This document shows, in pieces, positions 54,981-63,814 of a stretch of DNA of 64,000 nucleotides (the first letter of the stretch is position 1; every line of letters begins with the position of its first letter). The position numbers and the translations under genes were made by a program. Source of the DNA: Thalassobellus sediminis (GTDB lineage Bacteria > Bacteroidota > Bacteroidia > Flavobacteriales > Flavobacteriaceae). The stretch is taken from positions 1,736,001-1,800,000 of the forward strand of contig NZ_JBISCD010000040.1 in NCBI RefSeq assembly GCF_044386045.1, given 5' to 3'. The notes beneath the pieces were generated by a model, which saw only the letters and a program-made list of their open reading frames with translations, had not been told where the DNA came from and ran no database searches.

Positions 54981-56912
54981 ATGAAATTAAGAACCATTCA
55001 AGTTGTATTAATACTTTTTATTAGTGTCCTTTTAGGAAGCTGTAAACAACCTGAGGAAAAGAAAATAGCATTACAAGACAAAACATGGAGAGAAGGTGTT
55101 TTGGTTGATGAGTTTATTAATAATAATGCGCCATATCCATCGTGTCATGCCGCTACAATAGTTGAAACAACTAATGGCGAATTGGTAGCATCATGGTTTG
55201 GAGGCACAAAAGAACGTAATCCAGATGTAGGTATTTGGGTTAGTAAACTTAAAAACGGAAAATGGACAGAAGCAAAAGAAGTTGTAAATGGCGTACAAAA
55301 TGATACATTAAGATACCCAACATGGAATCCTGTGTTGTATCAAATTCCGCATGGCGATTTATTATTGTTTTATAAAGTAGGACCACATCCAGCTACTTGG
55401 TGGGGTATGTTAATGCGATCGTCTGATGATGGCGAAACATGGTCTACACCAGAAAGATTACCAGAAGGTTATTTAGGGCCTATAAAAAACAAACCTGTTT
55501 TGTTAGAAGATGAAACCCTTTTATTGCCATCGAGTGTAGAAGGAAATGGTTGGAACTTACGTTTAGAATCTACACCAGATTTTGGTAAAACTTGGCATGT
55601 AGCAGATACAATTCCTAAAGGGGAAAATAAAATAAATGCCATTCAGCCAAGTATTCTTTTTCATGAAAACGGAAAACTACAGCAAATAGGAAGGACTAGA
55701 AATAGAAAATTGTTTACTACTTGGTCTGAAAATCATGGTAAAACATGGTCAGATTTAGAATTACTAAACATGCCTAATAACAGTTCAGGAACAGATGCTG
55801 TTACTATGAAAAACGGACAGCACGTATTAATTTATAATCATGTTTGGCCTGCAGAAGGCACTACAAAAAGTTATAGAAGCCCGTTGAATATTGCCATATC
55901 AAACGATGGTGTTAATTGGGAGGCATCATTAGTGTTAGAAGATTCAAAAATTAGCCAATACTCATATCCAGCTATTATTCAAGGATCCGACGGTATGTTA
56001 CATTGTGTATATACGTGGCGCAGACAAAAAATTAAGTACGTAAAAATAGATCCATCTAAATTGGTGTCTTTTCCAATAAAAGATGGCGTTTGGCCAGGGC
56101 CAACTAAAGAACGTTATAAAGTGGCGGTTTGCGATTGGATGATTTTAAAACGTCAGAAATTAGGATCTTTTGAACGTGCCAAAGAAGTTGGTGCCGATGG
56201 TATTGAAATGGATATGGGCGGTTTAGGAAATCGTGAAACATTCGATAGTAAATTTGTAAATGGCGATACAGCAAGCGTGAGAGTTTTTAAACAAAAATCA
56301 GCCGAAACAGGTGTTGGTATTAGTTCTATTGCCATGTCTGGATTTTATGCACAGTCTTTTGCTAAACGTGAAACCTATAAAAAAATGGTTTCAGATTGTA
56401 TTGAAGTCATGAAAACATTCAATGTGCAAGTGGCTTATTTACCTTTAGGAACGCAAGGCGACTTGGTTAAAAATCCTGAATTAAGACCTGCTATTGTAGA
56501 GCGTTTACGTTGGGCGGCTAAAGAAGTCGAAAAAGTGAATGGTGTCATAGCTATTGAGACATCCTTATCGGCAGCCGAAGAGAAAAAGTTGTTAGAAGAA
56601 ATTAGAAATAAGAATATAAAAATTTCATTCAATTTCGCCAATGCAATTAAAAATGGTCGCGATATTTCTAAAGAATTAAAAACATTAGGGCGGGATAATA
56701 TTGGAGAAATTCATGCCACAAATACCGATGGCGTTTGGATTGAAAATGATAAGGCTATCGATTTACCAAAAATTAAAGAAACCTTAGATAAAATGCATTG
56801 GAAAGGCTGGCTTATTGTTGAGCGTTCTAGAGATACCACACAAGTGCATAATGTAAAAGCAAATTACAGTGCTAATGCGGCGTATCTTAAAAAAGTGTTT
56901 AAAGGCGAGTAG
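54981..56912 (+). CDS. Sialidase-like propeller fused to xylose-isomerase-like TIM barrel, lipoprotein
   Basis: A 643-residue lipoprotein (Cys at VLLGSCKQ) with two domains in one continuous frame. Residues ~40-370 form a BNR_2-type sialidase-like propeller: ASWFGGTKERNPDVGIWVSK, MRSSDDGETWSTPERLP, ESTPDFGKTWHV and AISNDGVNWEASLV. Residues ~379-643 form an AP-endonuclease-2/sugar-isomerase-like TIM barrel beginning YKVAVCDWMILKRQKLG with GADGIEMDMGGLG. Likely metal ligands are Glu in VIAIETSL, His in EIHATNTD and Glu in LIVERSRD; the Asp position appears as Asn in FNFANAI. Exported forms of this barrel fused to a propeller are unusual. The activity of each half is unproven. Confidence 0.82.
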   Translation: MKLRTIQVVLILFISVLLGSCKQPEEKKIALQDKTWREGVLVDEFINNNAPYPSCHAATIVETTNGELVASWFGGTKERNPDVGIWVSKLKNGKWTEAKEVVNGVQNDTLRYPTWNPVLYQIPHGDLLLFYKVGPHPATWWGMLMRSSDDGETWSTPERLPEGYLGPIKNKPVLLEDETLLLPSSVEGNGWNLRLESTPDFGKTWHVADTIPKGENKINAIQPSILFHENGKLQQIGRTRNRKLFTTWSENHGKTWSDLELLNMPNNSSGTDAVTMKNGQHVLIYNHVWPAEGTTKSYRSPLNIAISNDGVNWEASLVLEDSKISQYSYPAIIQGSDGMLHCVYTWRRQKIKYVKIDPSKLVSFPIKDGVWPGPTKERYKVAVCDWMILKRQKLGSFERAKEVGADGIEMDMGGLGNRETFDSKFVNGDTASVRVFKQKSAETGVGISSIAMSGFYAQSFAKRETYKKMVSDCIEVMKTFNVQVAYLPLGTQGDLVKNPELRPAIVERLRWAAKEVEKVNGVIAIETSLSAAEEKKLLEEIRNKNIKISFNFANAIKNGRDISKELKTLGRDNIGEIHATNTDGVWIENDKAIDLPKIKETLDKMHWKGWLIVERSRDTTQVHNVKANYSANAAYLKKVFKGE

Positions 56913-56948
56913 AAAAAGAATAAAATTTGTTTTAGGTTATTTATATTA

Positions 56949-59900
56949 ATGAAGTACATAAATTACATAATTGTTCTAGTGTTTGTCGCTTTGCTTTCAT
57001 GCGGAAGTGAAAGTGAATACGCGGTGCGTAAAACAATATCTTTAAATAAAGATTGGCAAACTATTATGTTGGATAGTTTAAATCAATCTGAAAGTGATTT
57101 TGTTGAAAATCTAGAAATTAGTAAAGATTGGAAACCAGTTTCCGTACCACATAATTGGGATCAATATTATGGCTTTCGCCGAATGAAACATGGTAATTTA
57201 CACGGTACAGCTTGGTATTATAAAACTTTAAAATTAGATAAAACTGATACCGAAAAACAACACTTTTTGTTTTTTGAAGGTGTTGGTTCTTATGCAACGG
57301 TTTGGGTGAATGGCAAGCAAGTAGGCGAGCTTAAAGGTGGTAGAACAACTTTTACTTTAGATATCACTGAAGCTATAAGTTTTAATACTGAAAATACTAT
57401 TGTTGTAAAAGCGTATCATCCTGCTTTTATTGCCGATTTACCTTGGGTTTGTGGTGGTTGTTCTGGAGAGTGGGGTTTTTCTGAAGGCTCACAACCTATG
57501 GGCATTTTTAGACCGGTATCGTTAGTTGTTACAGATAAATTGAGAATAGAACCCTTTGGTGTTCATATTTGGAACGATAACTCAACAAACAAAGAAAAAG
57601 CCATTCTTAATATTACTACCGAAGTAAAAAATTATAGCCAATCACCTAAAAACATCACGGTTGAAAATGCTTTATTAGATGAAGCAGGTACAGAAGTTAT
57701 TTCAGTAAAAACAGAGATTCAAAATGTTTCTAATTCAAAAGAAATAAAACAAATATTACCAGAGGTTTTGAATCCGAAATTATGGTCGCCAGAGCAGCCA
57801 TATTTATATCAGCTTTCTACTAAGATTTACGAAAACGGGAAGCTTATAGACGAATTAACAACGCCTTACGGTATTCGTTGGGTAAGTTGGCCAATTAACA
57901 GAACAGGAAATGATAAACGCTTTTTTGTAAATGACGAACCTGTATTTATAAACGGAACATGTGAGTATGAGCATTTAATTGGGAAAAGTCATTCTTTTTC
58001 AGATACCGAAATAAAAACAAGAGTAGCACAAGTTAAAGCTGCTGGATATAATGCGTTTCGAGAAGGACATCAGCCACATAATTTAAAATATCTAGAGCAT
58101 TTAGATGAAGCAGGTATTTTATTTTGGAGTCAGTTTTCTGCTCATATTTGGTATGATACGCCCGAATTTAAAGCCAATTTTAAAAACTTATTAAGAGAAT
58201 GGATTAAAGAGCGTAGAAATAATCCATCAGTCATTATGTGGGGGTTACAAAACGAAAGTACGATTCCAAAAGCCTTTGCAGAAGAATGCACGCAAATTAT
58301 ACGAGAACTCGATCCAACATCAGCGAAACAACGTCCTGTAACCACTTGTAATGGAGGAGAAGGCACAGATTGGAATGTGATACAAAATTGGTCAGGAACC
58401 TATGGAGGCGATCCTTTTAATTATGATGTTGAGCTTTCTGAAAAATTGTTGAATGGCGAATACGGCGCATGGCGTTCGGCAGATTTACATACCGAAGGTG
58501 AATTTAATCAAAAAGGCGCATTAAGTGAAAATCGATTTTCACAACTTATGGAGATAAAAGTGCGAGAAGCCGAATCGGTTAAAGATAGTGTTGTCGGGCA
58601 ATACCATTGGTTATTATATTCTCATGAAAACCCAGGGCGCACACAAAATGGTGAAGGTTATAGAGATATAGACAAAGTAGGTCCTGTAAATTACAAAGGT
58701 GTTTTTACAATTTGGGGAGAACCTTTGGATGCCTTTTATATGTACAGAGCAAATTATGTGTCAAAGGAAGAAAGTCCTATGGTGTATATTGTGTCTCATT
58801 CTTGGCCAAATCGTTGGAATTCTATTGGAGAGAAAAGTGGTATCGATGTATATTCAAATTGCGATGAAGTCGAGCTCTTTAATGATGTGAATCATCAATC
58901 GTTAGGGAAACTTAAAAATCCAGGTTTAGGACATCATTTTCAATGGAATAATGTCGATATAAAATATAATGTACTGTATGCTGTTGGTTATGTTAATGGG
59001 GAACAAGTTGCTAAAGATTATATTGTTTTAAACAACTTGCCAAAAGCACCTCATTTTAATGATTTAATAGAAGAAACTGATGATGTTTTAAAGTCAGAAG
59101 AAAATTTAAATTACTTGTATCGTGTTAATAGTGGCGGTGATGATTATAAAGATTCTTATGGAAACACATGGTTAGCCGATGTACATAAAACAGATGTTAA
59201 TACTTGGGGATCTTTATCATGGACAGATGATTTTAATGATTTACCTGCCTTTTATGCGAGTCAGCGTCAAACATACGATCCTATAAAAAACACTAAAGAT
59301 TGGAGTTTGTTTCAAAGTTTCAGATATGGTGCAGATAAACTGAAATATGAATTTCCAGCAGCGGAAGGCGATTATCAAGTCGAACTCTATTTTATAGAGC
59401 CCTGGTATGGAACTGGTGGCGGTATGAATTGCAAAGATTGGCGCGTTTTTGATGTTGCTATAAATGACGAAGTGGTTTTAAAAGATTTTGATGTTTGGAA
59501 AGAAGTAGGGCATGATTCAGCAATAAAAAAGACCTTTAAAGCAAAGAGTAAAAACGGAAAAATAACAATTTCATTTCCAAATATAGGGTCTGGGCAAGCG
59601 GTTATTTCGGCAATAGCTGTTGCTACAAAAGATGAAAATATGAAGCCAGCAAAAGCATCATCAAAAAATATTTTAGAAGTAGATGCTAATGTGCCGTTTC
59701 AAATGGGTTCATGGTTAAGTGAAAACCAAAAACAATATCAAGATTCAAATATTAGCTTCACAAAATTACCTTCAGAATTGCATGGAGCTGATTATATTCG
59801 GTTTTCAAATTCAGATAAAAATGATGTTTCAGGAACCTTTACTTCTAAAGAGAATGCCAATGTTTATGCAATGGTAGATTCAAAAACAAAGAACACATCT

Positions 59901-60467
59901 TTATGGTATAATGATTTCGAAAAAACAAATGATACGGTTGTAAATTCGACAGGAACAAAATTTAACGTGTTTAAAAAAGAGGTTAAAAAAGGTGAACAAG
60001 TAGCCTTTGGAAAGCTTGATAATGCTATGTATTCCATAGCAGTTGTTCCAACATATTCGATGGAAGAACAGGATAATCGAACCATTCTTAAGTTAGAAGC
60101 TGAAGATGCAAAAACCAAAGGGAAAGGCATTAAAAAAGCGTTTTTTAAGAAAAGTGATTATGTTGAGTTTACCGAAAACACAGAAAACAGTATTACATTT
60201 ATAGTAAATCCAGGAGTCGCTAACATTTATTTGATGCGTTACCGATTTATGAATATGAATGATAAGCCTGTAAAAGTGCGTTTAAAAATTGAAGATGCCA
60301 ACGGTATTTTATTGCGAAATGATGATATAGAATTTCCTATAAAGAATAAAAAATGGAAAATTTTAAATACCACTTCTGGCGGATTTATTAATGCAGGAAC
60401 GTATAAAATCACATTAGAATCAAATAATATGAAAGGATTACGAATAGAATCGTTTGAATTTCAATAA
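56949..60467 (+). CDS. GH2 glycosidase with C-terminal carbohydrate-binding modules, lipoprotein
   Basis: A 1172-residue lipoprotein (Cys at LLSCGSE). It has a GH2 sugar-binding domain (SVPHNWDQYYGFRRMKHGN, EGVGSYATVWVNGKQVGEL), Ig-like domain and TIM barrel with acid/base Glu436 in VIMWGLQNESTI and probable nucleophile Glu516 in LHTEGEF. After the barrel come an Ig-like domain, a malectin-like beta-sandwich (~700-900, YQVELYFIEPWYG) and a second galactose-binding-like module at the C-terminus (LEAEDAKTKGKGIKKAFFKK). Beta-galactosidase, beta-glucuronidase and beta-mannosidase are all possible for GH2; the barrel differs from the LacZ-like gene at 16340. Its stop lies 19 bp before the RuBisCO-like gene, linking the extracellular and catabolic parts. 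Confidence 0.88.
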   Translation: MKYINYIIVLVFVALLSCGSESEYAVRKTISLNKDWQTIMLDSLNQSESDFVENLEISKDWKPVSVPHNWDQYYGFRRMKHGNLHGTAWYYKTLKLDKTDTEKQHFLFFEGVGSYATVWVNGKQVGELKGGRTTFTLDITEAISFNTENTIVVKAYHPAFIADLPWVCGGCSGEWGFSEGSQPMGIFRPVSLVVTDKLRIEPFGVHIWNDNSTNKEKAILNITTEVKNYSQSPKNITVENALLDEAGTEVISVKTEIQNVSNSKEIKQILPEVLNPKLWSPEQPYLYQLSTKIYENGKLIDELTTPYGIRWVSWPINRTGNDKRFFVNDEPVFINGTCEYEHLIGKSHSFSDTEIKTRVAQVKAAGYNAFREGHQPHNLKYLEHLDEAGILFWSQFSAHIWYDTPEFKANFKNLLREWIKERRNNPSVIMWGLQNESTIPKAFAEECTQIIRELDPTSAKQRPVTTCNGGEGTDWNVIQNWSGTYGGDPFNYDVELSEKLLNGEYGAWRSADLHTEGEFNQKGALSENRFSQLMEIKVREAESVKDSVVGQYHWLLYSHENPGRTQNGEGYRDIDKVGPVNYKGVFTIWGEPLDAFYMYRANYVSKEESPMVYIVSHSWPNRWNSIGEKSGIDVYSNCDEVELFNDVNHQSLGKLKNPGLGHHFQWNNVDIKYNVLYAVGYVNGEQVAKDYIVLNNLPKAPHFNDLIEETDDVLKSEENLNYLYRVNSGGDDYKDSYGNTWLADVHKTDVNTWGSLSWTDDFNDLPAFYASQRQTYDPIKNTKDWSLFQSFRYGADKLKYEFPAAEGDYQVELYFIEPWYGTGGGMNCKDWRVFDVAINDEVVLKDFDVWKEVGHDSAIKKTFKAKSKNGKITISFPNIGSGQAVISAIAVATKDENMKPAKASSKNILEVDANVPFQMGSWLSENQKQYQDSNISFTKLPSELHGADYIRFSNSDKNDVSGTFTSKENANVYAMVDSKTKNTSLWYNDFEKTNDTVVNSTGTKFNVFKKEVKKGEQVAFGKLDNAMYSIAVVPTYSMEEQDNRTILKLEAEDAKTKGKGIKKAFFKKSDYVEFTENTENSITFIVNPGVANIYLMRYRFMNMNDKPVKVRLKIEDANGILLRNDDIEFPIKNKKWKILNTTSGGFINAGTYKITLESNNMKGLRIESFEFQ

Positions 60468-60486
60468 AAGAGAAAGTCTAAATACA

Positions 60487-61731
60487 ATGGAGAGAATTTT
60501 TGCTGAATATCTTATAGAAACACCATACGATGTAGAACAAGCAGCTGCGGTATTAGCAGGCGAACAATCTTCGGGAACTTTTGTTTCTGTACCAGGTGAA
60601 ACAGAAGCGTTAAAACAGCGTTTTGCAGCTCGAGTGGAAGATATTGAATTGTTGGAGGTGGTTGATGCGCCTTCTATTCCAGGTGGTATGATTCCTGGTA
60701 AAAAATATCAAAAAGCAAAAGTAAAAGTAAGCTGGTCTATTGAGAATTTTGGCTATAACTTGCCTGTCTTAATTAGTACTTTACAGGGGAATCTTTATGA
60801 AATCACCCAGTTTACGGGCTTAAAGTTGATGGATTTAGAATTACCAGATACGTTTAAAAATCATTATAAAGGGCCGCAGTTTGGCATAAAAGGATCAAAA
60901 GCTTCTTGTGGTGTAGGTAGTGAACGCCCTATGATTGGAACCATTATAAAACCAAGTATTGGCATGTCGGTTGAAGAAACGGCAACATTGGTACAAACAT
61001 TAATTGATGCAGGTATCGATTTTATTAAAGATGATGAGTTAATGGGATCTGCTGCTAATTCTCCTTTTGATGAGCGCGTGAAAGCGATTATGAAAGTAAT
61101 TAGAAATAATGAGCAGAAAACAGGAAAAAAAGTGATGTATGCGTTTAATATTTCTGATGAAATTGACGCTATGCAACGCAAATATGACCTCATAGTTAAA
61201 GAAGGTGGTAGTTGTGCCATGATTAGCATAAATAGTGTTGGTTTGGCAGGTACAAAGAAACTTTGTGATAATGGTCAGTTAGTTATTCACGGACATAGAA
61301 ATGGATGGGGCATGTTAAACAGACATCCTATGTTGGGCATAGAGTTTCCAGCCTATCAAAAAATACAACGTTTAGCCGGTGTCGATCAGTTACATGTAAA
61401 CGGTATTCACAATAAGTTTTGGGAGTCTGATGATTCTGTAGTAACATCAATAAATGCTTGTTTAAAACCTTTTTTAGGCGGACATGAAATTTTACCAGTA
61501 GTATCTTCAGGGCAATGGGGCGGACAAGCTATGGAAACTTACAGAAGAACACAAACAACAGATTTATTGTATATGGCTGGTGGCGGCATTTTGGCACATC
61601 CAATGGGGCCAAAAGCAGGTGTTAATGCATTACAACAAGCATGGGAAGGCGCAGTAAATGGCTTGTCTATTGAAGAAACAGCAAGTCAACATAAAGAATT
61701 TGCAGCATCGGTTAAGAAATTTTCTAAATAA
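60487..61731 (+). CDS. RuBisCO-like protein (form IV type), probable sugar-acid-phosphate decarboxylase/transcarboxylase
   Basis: A 414-residue RuBisCO large-chain-fold protein, start at ATG 60487 (MERIFAEYLIETPYDVEQ); an earlier TTG in the GH2 tail is rejected. Active-site positions of true RuBisCO are retained: Lys155 in GTIIKPSIG, the carbamylatable Lys181 with Asp183 and Glu184 in DFIKDDELMG, His270-Arg271 in HGHRNGWG, and a loop-6 Lys310 in NGIHNKFWESDD. The family-typical GGGILAHPMGPKAGVNALQQAW is near the end. Known RuBisCO-like proteins act on methylthioribulose phosphates or, in apionate breakdown, on 3-oxo-isoapionate 4-phosphate. The downstream DUF1537 kinase, translationally coupled by TAATG, favours the apionate role. 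It is not expected to fix CO2 photosynthetically. The exact subgroup needs a tree. Confidence 0.92.
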   Translation: MERIFAEYLIETPYDVEQAAAVLAGEQSSGTFVSVPGETEALKQRFAARVEDIELLEVVDAPSIPGGMIPGKKYQKAKVKVSWSIENFGYNLPVLISTLQGNLYEITQFTGLKLMDLELPDTFKNHYKGPQFGIKGSKASCGVGSERPMIGTIIKPSIGMSVEETATLVQTLIDAGIDFIKDDELMGSAANSPFDERVKAIMKVIRNNEQKTGKKVMYAFNISDEIDAMQRKYDLIVKEGGSCAMISINSVGLAGTKKLCDNGQLVIHGHRNGWGMLNRHPMLGIEFPAYQKIQRLAGVDQLHVNGIHNKFWESDDSVVTSINACLKPFLGGHEILPVVSSGQWGGQAMETYRRTQTTDLLYMAGGGILAHPMGPKAGVNALQQAWEGAVNGLSIEETASQHKEFAASVKKFSK

Positions 61732-63113
61732 TGGGTCAGGAAAATAAAATACTATTAGCATTTTACGGTGATGATTTCACGGGTTCTACAGATGCTTTAG
61801 AGTTTTTAACATTAGCAGGTGTGAAAACAGTTTTATTCCTAAAAATACCAGGGCAAAAAGACTTAGATAAGTTTGAAGGTATTCAAGCCATCGGGTTAGC
61901 AGGAAAAAGCAGATCGCTATCACCTGATGAAATGGAACAAGAATTAATACCAGCATTTAAAAATTTAAATAGCTTTAAGCCTGCGCATTTTCATTATAAA
62001 GTATGTTCGACGTTCGATTCTGCACCACATGTTGGAAATATTGGAAAAGCAATAGAAATTGGAAGTGACGTTTTTAATCAAAAAACTGTGATGGTATCAC
62101 CATCAGCCCCACATTTAGGACGTTATTGTGTGTTTGGAAATTTATTTGCAAAAATGGGGACTTTCGGAAATGGTGAGATTTATAGGATTGATAAACATCC
62201 ATCTATGAGTAAGCATCCTGTAACACCGGCTACAGAAGCTAATTTAACCGTTCATTTAGCAAAACAAACCTCTAAAACTATAGGACTTGTAAATTTAAAC
62301 ACGATAGAAAAAGGAGCAGAAGCAGTGTTTGATGAAATAGAAGATAATACAGAAGATATTTTGTTTTTCGATGGCTTTAATAAAGATCATTTACAAACTA
62401 TAGGAACGGTGTTTCATCAATTAGCTAATAATGAAACTGTGTTTTCTGTAGGATCATCTGGAATAGAAATGTCATTAGGGCTTGCTTGGAAACAACAAAA
62501 TATTATAGGTGATTCTAAAGTATTCAATCCTTTAGGGAACGTTGGTCCTATATTGGTATTATCAGGTAGTTGTTCGCCTGTTTCAGCAAAACAAATTGAA
62601 TACGCATTAGATAGCGGGTTTGAAGAAGTTGCTCTAGGAAGTAATGCGGTAGATGTTCAGAATCATTCAGAAATCATTCAGAAATCAGTAGCTACAGTTG
62701 TTGAAAATTTCAAACAAGGAAAAAGTACAGTCATACATACAAGTATAGGACCAAATGATCCTCGTATTGATGAAACAGAGCAGTATTTTAAAACTCAAGG
62801 CTTAGCAGAAGAAGCGATTCAAAAACAATGTAGTAAAATTTATGGAGGTCTTATTGGTCAAATTACTAAAAAGATCGTTTCAGAAATTAACATAAAACGC
62901 ATAGTTTTTGCAGGAGGCGATACCTCAAGTTATGCGGCTTCAGAATTAAATATTTCTGCGCTTGAAATGATTGCGCCATTAGCTCCAGGAGCTCCATTGT
63001 GTAAAGCAATTTCAGATGATGAATTTGTAAACGGATTAGAATTAAATTTTAAAGGCGGTCAAGTAGGAACCGATAATTATTTTATAAAAGTTTTAAAAGG
63101 AGAAAAGTTATGA
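61731..63113 (+). CDS. DUF1537-family acid-sugar kinase (OiaK/OtnK/DtnK-like)
   Basis: A 460-residue cytoplasmic kinase of the family that phosphorylates acid sugars. The N-terminal domain begins LLAFYGDDFTGSTDALEFL, the family signature. The C-terminal nucleotide-binding domain has IVFAGGDTSSYAASEL and FKGGQVGTDNYF, also signatures. The family includes 3-oxo-isoapionate, erythronate/threonate and 3-oxo-tetronate kinases. Its ATG shares one base with the RuBisCO-like stop, and its own stop overlaps the next start by 4 bp (ATGA), so the three proteins are made together. With a RuBisCO-like partner, 3-oxo-isoapionate kinase is the best guess. Strict specificity is not visible. Confidence 0.93.
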   Translation: MGQENKILLAFYGDDFTGSTDALEFLTLAGVKTVLFLKIPGQKDLDKFEGIQAIGLAGKSRSLSPDEMEQELIPAFKNLNSFKPAHFHYKVCSTFDSAPHVGNIGKAIEIGSDVFNQKTVMVSPSAPHLGRYCVFGNLFAKMGTFGNGEIYRIDKHPSMSKHPVTPATEANLTVHLAKQTSKTIGLVNLNTIEKGAEAVFDEIEDNTEDILFFDGFNKDHLQTIGTVFHQLANNETVFSVGSSGIEMSLGLAWKQQNIIGDSKVFNPLGNVGPILVLSGSCSPVSAKQIEYALDSGFEEVALGSNAVDVQNHSEIIQKSVATVVENFKQGKSTVIHTSIGPNDPRIDETEQYFKTQGLAEEAIQKQCSKIYGGLIGQITKKIVSEINIKRIVFAGGDTSSYAASELNISALEMIAPLAPGAPLCKAISDDEFVNGLELNFKGGQVGTDNYFIKVLKGEKL

Positions 63114-63772
63114 AGGGAAAAACATTAGGTTTTGTACACACATCGGCAACATTAGTACCAATATTTCAGCAATTAACAAATGAGTTTATATCAGGTGCTG
63201 ATACTTTTAATATTGTTGATGATAGTGTGATTAAAGATGTAATAAATAAGAATGAATTAACACCAAATACAGCGGCAAGAGTTGTAAGCCATATTCAAGC
63301 AGCAGAAGCTGCTGGAGCCGATGTTATTTTAGCAACTTGTTCGTCAATAGGATCTGCTATTGAAACCGCAGCAACTTTATGTAATGTTCCTGTTATTAGA
63401 GTCGATCAAGCTATGGCTGATGAAGCGGTTCAAATTAGTAACAAAATTGGTGTTATTGCTACATTACCAACAACTTTAGAACCAACAAGCGATTTGGTTA
63501 AAAGAAGAGCTGAGGTTGCAGGTAAGAATGCGACCATTACTTCAAAATTATGTGAAGGTGCATTTGAAGCATTAATGAGTGGAGATGGCGCAAAGCATGA
63601 CGAAATGGTTGCTAGCGGATTAAAAGAATTAATGAAAGAGGTTGATGTTATTGTTTTAGCCCAAGCATCTATGGCGCGTGTGGTTGATGGTTTAAGTGCA
63701 GATGAAAAGTTAGTGCCTATTTTAGCAAGTCCAGCTATTGCTATGAAGAAATTGGCTGAGGTATACTTTTAA
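63110..63772 (+). CDS. Aspartate/glutamate racemase-superfamily protein
   Basis: A 220-residue cytoplasmic protein with the Asp/Glu racemase fold. The two active-site cysteines are visible: one in DVILATCSSIGSA and the other in TSKLCEGAFEALM. The closing VIVLAQASMARVVDGL is a superfamily mark. Besides racemases the superfamily has hydantoin racemases, maleate isomerases and decarboxylases. Coupled by a 4-bp overlap to the DUF1537 kinase, it probably handles a sugar-acid-derived product or isomerises an intermediate. The reaction is unknown and I do not know a standard apionate step with this family. Confidence 0.85.
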   Translation: MKGKTLGFVHTSATLVPIFQQLTNEFISGADTFNIVDDSVIKDVINKNELTPNTAARVVSHIQAAEAAGADVILATCSSIGSAIETAATLCNVPVIRVDQAMADEAVQISNKIGVIATLPTTLEPTSDLVKRRAEVAGKNATITSKLCEGAFEALMSGDGAKHDEMVASGLKELMKEVDVIVLAQASMARVVDGLSADEKLVPILASPAIAMKKLAEVYF

Positions 63773-63814
63773 AAAAAGTACCAATAACTAAACTAATTTA
63801 AAACCACCACCACA

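Noticed and set aside
60454..60486. TTG extension of the RuBisCO-like protein
   Set aside because: It reads through the GH2 tail; MERIFAEYLIETPYD from 60487 is the usual start of the family.
60864..61229. Open frame of 121 codons on the minus strand inside the RuBisCO-like gene
   Set aside because: Antisense shadow of a conserved gene; no start context or recognisable product.
60487..61731. Photosynthetic RuBisCO / Calvin cycle
   Set aside because: No small subunit or phosphoribulokinase in view, and the gene is coupled to an acid-sugar kinase within a glycan locus.
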